Translations under genes and position numbers: made by a program
The notes under the pieces: generated by a model
Told to the model about the DNA's origin: nothing
Database searches by the model: none
The model's input: the letters and a program-made list of their open reading frames with translations, nothing else
Source: Saprospiraceae bacterium
GTDB lineage: Bacteria > Bacteroidota > Bacteroidia > Chitinophagales > Saprospiraceae
Reading direction: 5' to 3'
Assembly: GCA_016717145.1 (NCBI GenBank)
Contig: JADKGD010000015.1
Location: forward strand, 109,101-173,100
Length of the DNA stretch: 64,000 nucleotides
Shown: piece after piece, positions 34,983 to 43,577 of the stretch
Layout of the letters: each line of letters opens with the position of its first letter
Numbering within the stretch: position 1 is the first letter of the stretch

Positions 34983-35426
34983 ATGCCAATAAGAAAATCA
35001 AAGACCACCGGGGGGGGGGGGCCACCAAAATTATTACATTTGGACTATGGAAACAGCATTGCAAAAGTAAAAATGGCAAAAAGCACGCCTGGAATAGTAA
35101 AGATCCCGAAAGGGTATCAAAAGCGTACACTGTTGATACTGAGTGGAGAAACAGAACGGAATTTATCAATGGTCGGGATGAAGTTGTTGCATTTCTCACC
35201 AGAAAATGGGAAAGAGAAACATTATAAGTTAAAAAAGGAACTCTGGGGTTTTAGAGAAAATAGAATGGCGGTACGCTTTGAGTATGAATATCAGGATATA
35301 AATGGCCAGTGGTGGAGGGCTTATGGCAATGAAAACTGGGAGTTTGATGAGCATGGACTGATGAGGAAAAGGTATGCAAGTATCAATGATCTGGCTATCA
35401 ATGAGTCTGACAGAAAACTGAAATAG
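34983..35426 (+). pseudogene. DUF1348/NTF2-like protein with several frameshifts and a G12 tract
   Basis: Conserved family segments are scattered over the frames: TMETALQK, then VKMA, then HAWNSKDPERVSKAY with TEWRNRTEFINGRDEVVAFL in a second frame, then HYKLKKELWGF with WWRAYGNENWEFDEHGLM and YASINDLAI in a third stretch. These make up the nuclear-transport-factor-2-like DUF1348 fold. At least three indels are needed between about 35060 and 35225, several at A runs. A run of 12 G at 35010-35021 lies near the expected N-terminus. Residues are well conserved despite the shifts. Either a very recent pseudogene or poor consensus. Confidence 0.7.
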
Positions 35427-35427
35427 T

Positions 35428-36046
35428 ATGGCAAAAAATTTTGCAGAAATTGCTTTTACGGATGCAGTCAAAGAGATGCAGGAAAAGCACGGTAGTCGGA
35501 GAGCATATGAAAGAATGGAAAAACTCAACATCGTTGATGGTCTTTCGGTAAATGAAATTGAGTTTATCAGGAATCAGGATAGTTTTTTTATGGCTTCCTT
35601 TGGTGCCGGTGATTTTCCTTATATCCAGCATCGTGGTGGCCAAAGAGGATTTCTGAAGGTGCTGGATTCGAAAAGAATAGCTTTCATCGATTTTACGGGC
35701 AATAAGCAATATATTTCGGTAGGAAATCTTGTCACAAATAAAAATGTGGCTTTGATTATAGTTGATTATCCCAATAGAGCCAGGCTAAAAAATATATGCC
35801 AAAGCTGAGATAGTCGAACTAAAAGATAATATGGAGTTATTTGAATCACTATCACTCGAAGATTACAATTTTAAGGCGGAGCGTATGATGATATTCCACA
35901 TCGAAGCTTATGACTGGAATTGTCCGCAACACATCACACCCAGATACACCGGGGAAGATATTGAAAAAGCGCTTGTACCACAAAGGGAATACATTACCAA
36001 ACTCGAATCTGAACTAAAAAAATTAAAGAGCCATGAACAGCAATAA
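35428..36046 (+). pseudogene. Pyridoxamine 5'-phosphate oxidase-family FMN protein, one frameshift
   Basis: The first 119 codons give a split-barrel flavin-binding protein (SFFMASFGAGDFPYIQHRGG, IAFIDFTGNKQYISVGNL, VALIIVDYPNRARLK). The frame then ends prematurely at 35808, but one base over it continues as IYAKAEIVELKDN and FHIEAYDWNCPQHITPRY to a stop at 36046, the normal C-terminus of these proteins. The shift falls in an A6 run at 35787-35792. One base fewer would restore about 206 residues. The family binds FMN or a related cofactor and may act in oxidoreduction. It overlaps bshB1 by 14 nt. Confidence 0.8.
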
Positions 36047-36749
36047 AGTGGACATTCTGGCTTTTGGTGCTCACCCTGACGATGTGGAGTGTGCTGCAGC
36101 GGGTGTTTTACTCAAGCATATAGCAATGGGCAAATCTGTTGCAATTATTGATTTGACAGCCGGCGAAATGGGTAGTTTTGGCAATGTTGAAACCAGGAAA
36201 AATGAAGCAAAGATAGCCTCGGAGATTTTGGGTTTAAAAAGCAGAGAGATTCTGGGCCTACCGGATGGTGGTATTGAAAATAATGAAACTGCCAGGATGC
36301 TGGTCATTGAGTTAATAAGAAAGTACCAACCGGATATTGTATTGTGCAATGCCCTACATGACAGACATCCGGATCACGCCAATGCGGCAAAATTGGTAGC
36401 TGATGCTTGTTTTCTTTCTGGTCTGAAGAAGAAGGAAACCTTTTTTGATGGAGAATTTCAGGGGCCCTGGAGACCGGCGTTTATATATCATTACATTCAG
36501 GATTATTTTTTGCAACCTGATTTTGTCATTGACATAACACATCAAATGGATAAAAAAATGGAGAGCATTAAAGCCTATAAGTCTCAGTTTATTGATCCCA
36601 ATGACCATAATCCGAATTCTGTTTTGGCCTTTCTGGATCAGATTAAAAATATGAACATTATTTATGGCAGACCACTGAATGTTAAATATGCTGAAGGATT
36701 TAATGTCAGCCGTTATCTGGGAGTGGCTGACTTTTATCAATTGAGATAA
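36033..36749 (+). CDS. bshB1: BshB1-type bacillithiol biosynthesis deacetylase
   Basis: This zinc deacetylase acts on GlcNAc-malate in bacillithiol synthesis. The 238 residues and the pattern VDILAFGAHPDDVECAAAGVL (AHPDD zinc motif), IIDLTAGEMGSFG, RKNEAKIASEILG, LPDGGIENNE and HDRHPDHANAAKLV (second zinc His) match the BshB1 subgroup. Bacillithiol is the main low-molecular-weight thiol in many Bacteroidota, which fits the redox theme of the neighbourhood. bshA and bshC are not in this window. The start ATG 36033 overlaps the preceding gene. Confidence 0.92.
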   Translation: MNSNKVDILAFGAHPDDVECAAAGVLLKHIAMGKSVAIIDLTAGEMGSFGNVETRKNEAKIASEILGLKSREILGLPDGGIENNETARMLVIELIRKYQPDIVLCNALHDRHPDHANAAKLVADACFLSGLKKKETFFDGEFQGPWRPAFIYHYIQDYFLQPDFVIDITHQMDKKMESIKAYKSQFIDPNDHNPNSVLAFLDQIKNMNIIYGRPLNVKYAEGFNVSRYLGVADFYQLR

Positions 36750-36775
36750 AATGGTATTTTAAACAAAAATCACAC

Positions 36776-37654
36776 ATGACAAAATCAAACGCGTTAACAC
36801 TTATCAACCCTAAAAGTGGCTCACTGGCTTTTAAGGTTTTTAATTTTGATGACAATAGTCCTTTTGACCACATTCAGCGGCTCAATTATTATTCGCTCAT
36901 CTGGATTCAACAGGGTAAAGGTTCGGTAAAAGCAGATTTTGCAGAATACAATTTTGGCGTAAATACATTGTTTGCTTTTGCGCCGTATCAACCTTTCATG
37001 ATCCATGAAAATGAAAATATATCAGGACTGGTTTTAAACTTTCATCCTGATTTTTTTTGCATTCACAAACATCATAAAGAAGTGGCTTGTAACGGGATAC
37101 TGTTCAATAATATATATGATCCTCCATTTGTGTTGGTGGATGAAACGGCACAGTTCACTTTCGGAATGTTGGTGGATCAAATGAGGTCGGAGATGCAAAA
37201 CCCAGCATTAGCGCAATACGAATTGCTGGTTTCTTATTTAAAAATATTTCTCATTACAGCGTCCAGGCTGAAAGCTCAACAACAAACGGAAAAAATTCCA
37301 TTTAAAACAACATCTAAAGAACCTTTTATCCTACAGGATTTAAAAGACAATATTGAAGCGAACTTCAAGACCAAACATTCAGCCGGTGAATATGCAGAAC
37401 TGCTGAATATATCACCCAAAGCCCTGGCTAAAATCACTAAGTCACACTTTAATAAAACCCTGACCGATCTGATCTCAGAGCGCATTATCATAGAAGCAAA
37501 ACGGGAATTGTACCTTACCAATAAAGCAGTAAAAGAAATTGCCTTTGAGTTGGGTTACGATGACGAACACTACTTCAGCAGGTTTTTTAAAAACAACGCA
37601 GAAGTATCCCCCCAAATGTACAGAGAAACTGTAGGCTTTGCTATGGTAATGTGA
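36776..37654 (+). CDS. AraC family transcriptional regulator
   Basis: A 292-residue regulator. Residues about 25-130 form a cupin-like sensor domain (SLIWIQQGKGSVKADFAEYNFG, LVLNFHPDFFCIHKHH). The C-terminal about 100 residues carry the double helix-turn-helix: AGEYAELLNISPKALAKITKSHFNKTLTDLI, then AVKEIAFELGYDDEHYFSRFFKNNAEVSPQMYR. It lies 307 nt upstream of the first DM13 gene. AraC-type domains bind two successive major grooves, which suits the 11-bp direct repeats found in the three promoters downstream. That link is inference. Confidence 0.92.
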   Translation: MTKSNALTLINPKSGSLAFKVFNFDDNSPFDHIQRLNYYSLIWIQQGKGSVKADFAEYNFGVNTLFAFAPYQPFMIHENENISGLVLNFHPDFFCIHKHHKEVACNGILFNNIYDPPFVLVDETAQFTFGMLVDQMRSEMQNPALAQYELLVSYLKIFLITASRLKAQQQTEKIPFKTTSKEPFILQDLKDNIEANFKTKHSAGEYAELLNISPKALAKITKSHFNKTLTDLISERIIIEAKRELYLTNKAVKEIAFELGYDDEHYFSRFFKNNAEVSPQMYRETVGFAMVM

Positions 37655-37860
37655 TTTAGTGAATTCAGATTAATATCATCGGTTTGTTTAGGTATTATCC
37701 AAAAACATTAAATTGAATTTTGGTACTATTCCCCAATTGCTGAAAACGAAATTCAAAGATTATTTAAACCACTCTTGCTTAACCCATTCTTTTTCATCGC
37801 TCCACTTGAAAAGAAGGAATAATAAAAATTACACATCCAGATATTATTTATTTAAGATTT
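37655..37860. other. Intergenic region before the DM13/barrel genes
   Basis: No gene-like frame is supported. The right end carries the repeat-box promoter listed next. Confidence 0.35.
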
Positions 37861-37861
37861 T

Positions 37862-37895
37862 GTGATAATTCTGTGATACTTAGAACCCATCTTTG
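37862..37895 (+). promoter_or_regulatory. GTGATA repeat-box promoter 1 (DM13 lipoprotein 1)
   Basis: Two GTGATA copies (37862-37867 and 37873-37878) with an ATTCT linker give an 11-bp period. Nine nt later lies CATCTTTG (37888-37895), a -7 variant. The arrangement is the same, to the base, in two further promoters at 39612 and 42514. Confidence 0.75.
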
Positions 37896-37961
37896 ACGGA
37901 CGAATTATTGAAAATCAATCGATAACTACTCAAATCATTTAAAAAATAAAATATACGTCAT

Positions 37962-38672
37962 ATGAAACCATTTTTTTTAGTATTATTAGGTATCACACTT
38001 TTGAGTTCTTGTATCGGTACAGATCTGGTCGAGGAGATTGAAGTACCAACGCAAGTGCTTATTTCTACAAACGTAGCATCTATCAAAGTAGGAGAGCAAG
38101 TGCAGTTCAATGCAATATTTACTAATAATTATGGAATGACCCAAAGTAAACCTATAATATGGTCCACATCGACACCAGAGATACTAAGTGTATCATCTTC
38201 CGGCCTTGTCAAAGCGCTGAAAACTGGCAATGCCAACCTTAAAGCTATGTCAGAAAATGCAGTTACAACGCGCACATTAGTTATAACATCAGATATTAAA
38301 CCTGACACTACTTCTACTTTAAGATCCGGAACTTTCAGATCTGCCGGGGCAGGGTCTTATACCGTTGCCGGTGATGTCATCATTACTACTTCAGGTGGGA
38401 AAAGTAAAATTACCGTCAAGGACAACTTTAAGGCCAGTATTGGTCCAAGCTTATTTTTATTGCTAACCAATCATACCAATGGTAGCTACATGGTCGTGAG
38501 CAACAATCCTGCCATCAATGGTACAAGTGCTCAAATATCATTGACACGCCTTACAAATTTTCAGGGAACTATGTCCTGGGATGTACCTGCAGGAGTTGAT
38601 GTTTCAAATTATAAGTATGCATTATTATACTGCACACTTGGACCAGTATTTGGGTATGCTGAGTTAAAATAA
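37962..38672 (+). CDS. Lipoprotein with BIG2-like Ig domain and C-terminal DM13 domain
   Basis: A 236-residue envelope protein. The signal ends in a lipobox (LGITLLSSC). Residues about 30-110 form a bacterial Ig-like group 2 domain (VGEQVQFNAIFTNNYG, IIWSTSTPEILSVSSSGLVKAL). Residues about 125-236 form a DM13 domain (GTFRSAGAGSYTVAGDVIITT, DVSNYKYALLYCTLGPVFGYAEL). DM13 has been proposed to act in electron transfer or redox chemistry, with a conserved Cys, here in LLYC. The gene is controlled by the first repeat-box promoter and followed 41 nt later by a beta-barrel gene. Confidence 0.82.
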   Translation: MKPFFLVLLGITLLSSCIGTDLVEEIEVPTQVLISTNVASIKVGEQVQFNAIFTNNYGMTQSKPIIWSTSTPEILSVSSSGLVKALKTGNANLKAMSENAVTTRTLVITSDIKPDTTSTLRSGTFRSAGAGSYTVAGDVIITTSGGKSKITVKDNFKASIGPSLFLLLTNHTNGSYMVVSNNPAINGTSAQISLTRLTNFQGTMSWDVPAGVDVSNYKYALLYCTLGPVFGYAELK

Positions 38673-38713
38673 TTATTAATAATTTATTGGAGAAAATCTA
38701 AAAATAACATAAA

Positions 38714-39541
38714 ATGAAACAATTATTCCTTCTTTTTTTTACAATACTATTTGTAGTAAATGTATCTTCCCAGGCATGGACAAAACCAAAAGGTCAGGGT
38801 TTTTATAAATTCGATTATACAGTAATTCAGACAAATAAAGTCTATGATCCGGGAGGAAAAGTTGTTCCTTTCAGGACTTTGGGCAACCATACACTCAGTT
38901 TGTACGGAGAAAGAGGTATAACTGATAAGTTTACGATACAGGCTTACATTCCTTTTTTTGTGAGAAATGTACTCAACGAAACCAAAGGTGCACAAACAGG
39001 CGTTTTATTGGAACCTGGCATAGAAGAGAATAATATTGGTGATATAGATATCGCTTTCAGATATGCGCTTCCTTTTGGATCATTACCTGTGAGCGCTACA
39101 TTATTGCTGGGCTTACCTACAGGAAATAGCACTCAAAATTCCGGACTATTTACAGGTGATGGAGAGTTTAATCAGATGCTTAAGTTAAGTACAGGAGTGG
39201 GTGCCACAAAATGGTGGACTCAATTTGGATTGGGGTATAACAATCGAACCAAAGGATTTTCTGATGAAGTTAGATACGATGCAGAATTTGGATATAAAAT
39301 GTTCAATCAAAAACTATTTACCATCGTTAAATTTTCAGGCATAGAAAGTATAAATAATGGAACAGAAGCAGTATCATCTACCGGTCTTTTCTCCAACAAT
39401 GTTGAATTTCTTTCTCCGGGTTTGGAATTTCTATATTTTATAAAACCCAAATTAGGTCTGTCTTTCAGAGCCGCCGGAGCTGTCAAGGGTCAAAATGTAT
39501 TGGCAGCCCCTTCCTTTTCTTTTGGGGCATTTATACAATAG
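38714..39541 (+). CDS. Outer-membrane beta-barrel protein (transporter-like), copy 1
   Basis: A 275-residue exported protein with signal MKQLFLLFFTILFVVNVSSQ. The mature part begins AWTKPKGQGFYKFDYTV and alternates beta strands with turns (LSLYGERGITDKFTIQAYIPF, VSATLLLGLPTGN, EFLSPGLEFLYFIKPKLGLSFRA), as in outer-membrane channel or transporter-like proteins. The paralogue at 40628-41464 shares QAWTK, SLYGE and LPTG landmarks. It probably forms an operon with the DM13 lipoprotein. Substrate is unknown. Confidence 0.75.
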   Translation: MKQLFLLFFTILFVVNVSSQAWTKPKGQGFYKFDYTVIQTNKVYDPGGKVVPFRTLGNHTLSLYGERGITDKFTIQAYIPFFVRNVLNETKGAQTGVLLEPGIEENNIGDIDIAFRYALPFGSLPVSATLLLGLPTGNSTQNSGLFTGDGEFNQMLKLSTGVGATKWWTQFGLGYNNRTKGFSDEVRYDAEFGYKMFNQKLFTIVKFSGIESINNGTEAVSSTGLFSNNVEFLSPGLEFLYFIKPKLGLSFRAAGAVKGQNVLAAPSFSFGAFIQ

Positions 39542-39611
39542 ACAATTTACAATTATTTATTCAAAACATTATTCTCAAAATATGAGAGAAAGGTATTCAA
39601 TTATCCTTCTC

Positions 39612-39645
39612 GTGATACTTCTGTGATATTTGAGAAATATCTTTA
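39612..39645 (+). promoter_or_regulatory. GTGATA repeat-box promoter 2 (DoxX operon)
   Basis: GTGATA copies at 39612-39617 and 39623-39628 (linker CTTCT) and a -7 element TATCTTTA at 39638-39645 after 9 nt. The spacing equals that of promoters 1 and 3. The element overlaps the upstream TTG that would start a longer DoxX frame, so the DoxX start is taken as 39675. Confidence 0.75.
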
Positions 39646-39674
39646 CACTATTATTCATTAAAACATTAAATCTT

Positions 39675-40082
39675 ATGTCAAAACCAACTACCATTTTTTA
39701 CATCGAACGTATACTAAGCAGTGTTGCAGCAGTCATCTTGCTTCAGACACTTTATTTTAAATTCACAGCTGCACCAGTGAGTGTCCATATATTTTCTACA
39801 TTGGGTATTGAACCCTGGGGAAGAATAGGATCAGGAATAGTGGAATTGATTTCCGGTATTTTGCTTTTCAGACCGAAGACATCTCTTTTTGGTGCCATAT
39901 TAGCTTTGGGTACGATGAGCGGAGCCATATTATCTCATCTATTTGTATTGGGTCTAGAAGTCCAAAACGATGGTGGCAGCTTATTTCTCCTCGCGATGAT
40001 AGTCACTGTTTGTAGTTTAGGTGTGATTTTTATTAAAAGAGATGAGTTAAAAAGCCTTATTTCAAAATTTATTAAAATATAA
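39675..40082 (+). CDS. DoxX family membrane protein
   Basis: A 135-residue integral membrane protein from ATG 39675 (MSKPTTIFYIERILS). Four hydrophobic segments (SSVAAVILLQTLYFKF, IGSGIVELISGILLF, LFGAILALGTMSGAILSHLF and LFLLAMIVTVCSLGVIFI) and KFTAAPVSVHIFSTLGIEPWGR, followed by SGIVELISG, match the DoxX/DoxD superfamily. Some members contribute to thiosulfate:quinone oxidoreductase, others to redox or membrane stress complexes. It starts the second repeat-box operon and is followed after 13 nt by a YHS protein. Confidence 0.8.
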   Translation: MSKPTTIFYIERILSSVAAVILLQTLYFKFTAAPVSVHIFSTLGIEPWGRIGSGIVELISGILLFRPKTSLFGAILALGTMSGAILSHLFVLGLEVQNDGGSLFLLAMIVTVCSLGVIFIKRDELKSLISKFIKI

Positions 40083-40095
40083 AATCCTGTACATA

Positions 40096-40530
40096 ATGAA
40101 GGTATTTCTTTTTTCACTTATCGTACTTTTCTCCATCAGTATCCATGCTCAAAGCTCAAAAGATCCAGCTGTATACAGTACTAAAGAAGGAGCTATCAAA
40201 GGCTATGATCCGGTGGCTTACTTCGTTTCAAATCAACCCGCTAAAGGCCTGCAATCGATTTCACATGTATGGAATGGTGCTACCTGGCATTTTGCTTCTG
40301 AAACCAACAAACAATTATTCACTGCCAATCCTGAAGAGTATACTCCACAATATGGTGGGTATTGTGCATACGGATGGGCGCAAGGATATGCTGTCAAAAT
40401 AGAACCGGAAGCCTGGGCCATCGAAGGTGGAAAATTATACCTTAATTACAGTAAAGGTGTACAAAAAGACTGGGATAAAGATCGGGCAGGTTATATTAAA
40501 AAAGCAGATCTGAATTTTGTCAAAAAATAG
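40096..40530 (+). CDS. YHS domain secreted protein 2
   Basis: A 144-residue exported protein with signal MKVFLFSLIVLFSISIHAQ. The YHS-like core reads AIKGYDPVAYFVSNQPAKG, WHFASETNKQLFTANPEEYTPQYGGYCAYGWAQG and GGKLYLNYSKGVQKDWDKD. It is clearly related to the first YHS protein at 34429 and belongs to the same subfamily of exported YHS proteins. It lies 13 nt after DoxX. Confidence 0.88.
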   Translation: MKVFLFSLIVLFSISIHAQSSKDPAVYSTKEGAIKGYDPVAYFVSNQPAKGLQSISHVWNGATWHFASETNKQLFTANPEEYTPQYGGYCAYGWAQGYAVKIEPEAWAIEGGKLYLNYSKGVQKDWDKDRAGYIKKADLNFVKK

Positions 40531-40627
40531 TTGGAAGGTACATTATTTATTAAAGAGATGACCATTTGATATTTTTTTTGTAAAATGTCTTTTAAATTGT
40601 GGCTTCAACCAAAAATATTATTTTGAA

Positions 40628-41464
40628 ATGAGATCATATATTTCCACTTTAGCATTTATTTTTTTGACTTTATCACTTCATTCGCAACAAGCCTGGACAA
40701 AAACTAAAGGAAAATACTTCGGACAGATCGGTACTTCTTTTTTAGCTTACAATAGTTATATTGACAATGATACAAAGTCGGTTTTGCCTTTGGGCAGGGA
40801 TTTTGTAGATATGAGTGTATCTTTGTATGGAGAATATGGTGTAACAGATTACTTAACCGTGACAGCTCAACTGCCTTTTAAATATTCAAGTAGTACTGCC
40901 GGGCAAAACAGCAATGTAAAGGACGGATCTATTTCCGGTTTGTCCAATTTAAATCTTGCTCTGACAGGAAGATTATTCCAGAAAGGCGGAGCGGTAGTAT
41001 CTGCTAAATTACGAACTAGTTTACCTACCGGAAAATATGACGATGTTACGGGGCTTCGTACTGGATTTGACGCGACAACAATTGCGCCTTCCCTACTTTT
41101 TGGACTGGGAGCGTCCAAATTTTTTACAGCACTAGAGATAGGCTATGAGGCTAGAAATAATGGATATACCAATAGGAGCATGTTTGGGTTTCAGATCGGG
41201 AAGCGATTTTTTCATGAAAAGCTCATAGGGATTTTCGGAATCGAATATTATCAGGCTTTGGGTGAGTCCACTTACGATGATAAAAAATCTGAGTTCACAG
41301 GTTTGTATTTATCCACTCAGACATTTTTATCTCCCAATATTAAATTTGGGTATTATGTGACGCCTAATAATACATTTTGGTTTTCTGCTGGATTTGGATT
41401 GTATCCGACTGACGATATTCCTGCTAGTCCTGGTATTTCATTGTCTTTTAGCCATATGAATTAG
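40628..41464 (+). CDS. Outer-membrane beta-barrel protein, copy 2
   Basis: A 278-residue exported protein with a signal ending near SLHSQ. QAWTKTKGKYFGQIGTSFLAYN, SLYGEYGVTDYLTVTAQLPFKYS and RTSLPTGKYDD parallel copy 1 at 38714. The strands continue to FWFSAGFGLYPTDDIPASPG. The shared landmarks and neighbourhood make them paralogues. It probably belongs to the DoxX-YHS transcript, with a 97-nt gap after the YHS gene. Confidence 0.75.
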   Translation: MRSYISTLAFIFLTLSLHSQQAWTKTKGKYFGQIGTSFLAYNSYIDNDTKSVLPLGRDFVDMSVSLYGEYGVTDYLTVTAQLPFKYSSSTAGQNSNVKDGSISGLSNLNLALTGRLFQKGGAVVSAKLRTSLPTGKYDDVTGLRTGFDATTIAPSLLFGLGASKFFTALEIGYEARNNGYTNRSMFGFQIGKRFFHEKLIGIFGIEYYQALGESTYDDKKSEFTGLYLSTQTFLSPNIKFGYYVTPNNTFWFSAGFGLYPTDDIPASPGISLSFSHMN

Positions 41465-41496
41465 AAAATATTTCTGCTTAAAAATTCTATTCACTT

Positions 41497-42501
41497 ATGC
41501 ATCCATCCCACAAAACACCTGTTTGGCTAGGTAAGATGCTAAATTATGAATATTGGCCTATTTGGTTTTTTTATATTCCGATAGGAGTTTATATTACTTA
41601 TCTTGCATTAAAAGCCCGATCTGCTACTTTTTTTACAGGTGTGAATCCATCGATTAAAGATAGTGGTATCATCCGGTATAGTAAATTTTCAATATTGGAA
41701 ATGATTCCGGAAATAGTTAAGCCCAAAGGAATTTTAGTTAAATCGGGAGAAGATATTAAGTCATTACCAGATTTTGTTTCTTTCCCAATTATTGCAAAGC
41801 CTGATATGGGTGAAAGAGGCAAAGGAGTCTCTATTTTGCATAATATGAAAGAATTAAAAGAATATTCTTATAAGATCAGACAAGATTTTATCATTCAGGA
41901 GTTTTGTGATCTCCCGCATGAAGCCGCCATTTTTTATGTTAAAAAACCTTCGGAAAGCGGTGGAAGAATTACATCTTTTACAACAAAAGAGTTTTTACAC
42001 GTCATTGGCAACGGCCGTCAAAATATAGGACAATTGATGTCAACAACATTCAGAGCCAGGTTGCAGATGCAAAGAATGAGTCCTGAATTTTTAAAAAGAA
42101 TACCAGTAAATGAAGAATATGTAAAAATCGAATCCATTGGCAATCACAATCGTGGCACCAGATTTATCAACTCCAATCATTTGATATCTGATAAGTTAGT
42201 TACCGTATTTGATGATATCTCAAAAAAGATAGATGGGTTTTATTATGGAAGATACGATCTGAAATTTAATACGATTGAAGAATTGGAAGAAGGTAAAAAA
42301 TTTAAAATTGTGGAACTCAATGGCATCAATTCAGAGCCTGTTCATATTTATGATCAACAAACCGGATTGTTAACTGCCTACAGAGATTTTTTTACCCACA
42401 TAAGATACATGTATGAAATCAGTAAAGAAAATAAGGCAAGAGGTATAAAAAGAACAGCCGTTTTTGAGTTTTGGATTAACATTTTTAGAGGAAAAGGATA
42501 A
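41497..42501 (+). CDS. ATP-grasp family ligase, substrate unknown
   Basis: A 334-residue cytoplasmic protein. The ATP-grasp fold is seen in FPIIAKPDMGERGKGVSIL (the nucleotide-binding loop with KPD.G.RG.GV), QDFIIQEFCDLPHEAAIFYVKKP and the metal-binding FKIVELNGINSEP (E..N). An N-terminal segment (WLGKMLNYEYWPIWFFYIPIG) may sit at the membrane. Similar unnamed proteins are often annotated as D-alanine-D-alanine ligase-like. It probably adds an amino acid or similar group to an unknown acceptor. It ends 64 nt before the third DM13 promoter's gene. Confidence 0.75.
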   Translation: MHPSHKTPVWLGKMLNYEYWPIWFFYIPIGVYITYLALKARSATFFTGVNPSIKDSGIIRYSKFSILEMIPEIVKPKGILVKSGEDIKSLPDFVSFPIIAKPDMGERGKGVSILHNMKELKEYSYKIRQDFIIQEFCDLPHEAAIFYVKKPSESGGRITSFTTKEFLHVIGNGRQNIGQLMSTTFRARLQMQRMSPEFLKRIPVNEEYVKIESIGNHNRGTRFINSNHLISDKLVTVFDDISKKIDGFYYGRYDLKFNTIEELEEGKKFKIVELNGINSEPVHIYDQQTGLLTAYRDFFTHIRYMYEISKENKARGIKRTAVFEFWINIFRGKG

Positions 42502-42513
42502 AATAATTTTTTT

Positions 42514-42547
42514 GTGATAATTCTGTGATAGCTGTGTAGTACTTTTA
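42514..42547 (+). promoter_or_regulatory. GTGATA repeat-box promoter 3 (DM13 protein 2)
   Basis: GTGATA copies at 42514-42519 and 42525-42530 (linker ATTCT) and a -7 element TACTTTTA at 42540-42547 after 9 nt. It lies 19 nt before the ATG at 42566. The geometry equals that of promoters 1 and 2. Confidence 0.75.
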
Positions 42548-42565
42548 CAATATAATTAAGGATAT

Positions 42566-42979
42566 ATGCATTTACGACAGATTTTTTTTATGATATTTTC
42601 AATATCCATGATAATAGGGTGTAGCAAAGATCAAGCAGAAACCGTCATTGAAGAAATAGATATGACTGCCGCAGTTTTATTTAGTGGTAGTTTCTCTAGT
42701 GAAGTTCACACGACTAGCGGTAAAGTCAGTGTTGTAAAAACTACTGATGGTAAAAACTTATTAAGGTTAGAGGGTTTAATTTCAGACAATGGACCGGATT
42801 TGAGGCTGTACCTGGCTGAGGATAAAAAAGCCTTAAATGCAATAGAAATAGTCTCAAAACCTAAAAATGGAACGTATGATTTACCTATTCCTTCCGGTGT
42901 AGATTATAGTAAGCACAAATATGTGCTCATATGGTGCAAACAATTCACAGTTCTTTTTGGAAGTGCCGAACTAAAATAA
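42566..42979 (+). CDS. DM13 domain lipoprotein 2
   Basis: A 137-residue lipoprotein with lipobox near SMIIGCSKD. The DM13 domain fills the rest (FSGSFSSEVHTTSGKVSVV, LRLEGLISDNGPDLRLYLAED, VDYSKHKYVLIWCKQFTVLFGSAELK). The conserved Cys is in LIWC. Compared with DM13 protein 1 it lacks the Ig domain. It is read from the third repeat-box promoter and is followed in the same direction by DinB, NRDE and Omp28-like genes. Confidence 0.82.
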   Translation: MHLRQIFFMIFSISMIIGCSKDQAETVIEEIDMTAAVLFSGSFSSEVHTTSGKVSVVKTTDGKNLLRLEGLISDNGPDLRLYLAEDKKALNAIEIVSKPKNGTYDLPIPSGVDYSKHKYVLIWCKQFTVLFGSAELK

Positions 42980-43041
42980 AAAAATTTACAGAAAGAAAAC
43001 CATAAGAAATAACAAACAAAAAACAGTTTCAACTTTATACC

Positions 43042-43563
43042 ATGCTCACCATCATTACATCAGACACATTATCTCAGTTACGGTATGTCATCGACCAGCT
43101 TACTCAGGAAGAATACACATTAAAACTGCCAATTCTTAATCAAAGTAGCATAGGCCAACATGTAAGACATGTGCTTGAATTTTATATTTGTTTGTCACAG
43201 GGTATCGGGCAGGGAGTGGTAGATTATGACAGACGAACCAGAAATCTATCTATAGAAAACGATCCTAATTATGCCAATATCATGTTGGATGAGTTGATCA
43301 ATATTTTTTGTAAAGGCAATTTAGAAGATACAATACTAACAAATATGATAGATTTTAATGGTGCAGTTATAACTTCTAATAGCTCCGTAGGCAGAGAGAT
43401 GGTGTATCTGATAGAACATAGTATTCATCATTACGCCATTATAGCCATTGCTTTGAGAAATTGTTTTGCACACATAAATGTACCTGAGGATTTTGGTGTA
43501 GCACATTCCACATCCAGGCATAATAGAAGTATGGTAGAAGCAGAACTTCATCACCAACATTAA
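43042..43563 (+). CDS. DinB superfamily four-helix protein
   Basis: A 173-residue protein with three His that could form a DinB-type metal site: GQHVRHVLEFY near residue 30 and LIEHSIHHYAIIA near residue 118. LIEHSIHH is the usual second helix of the metal triad. DinB proteins are metal-binding, often thiol-S-transferase-like (the bacillithiol transferase BstA belongs here). A role with the bacillithiol pathway, hinted at by bshB1 7 kb upstream, is speculative. Confidence 0.75.
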   Translation: MLTIITSDTLSQLRYVIDQLTQEEYTLKLPILNQSSIGQHVRHVLEFYICLSQGIGQGVVDYDRRTRNLSIENDPNYANIMLDELINIFCKGNLEDTILTNMIDFNGAVITSNSSVGREMVYLIEHSIHHYAIIAIALRNCFAHINVPEDFGVAHSTSRHNRSMVEAELHHQH

Positions 43564-43577
43564 ATAGAACAGAAAAA

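Noticed and set aside
34958..35227. Separate 89-codon gene
   Set aside because: It is one frame of the frameshifted DUF1348-like gene, as the family motifs continue in other frames.
39630..39674. Upstream TTG start for DoxX
   Set aside because: It lies inside the repeat-box promoter and adds a non-conserved extension; ATG 39675 fits the family.
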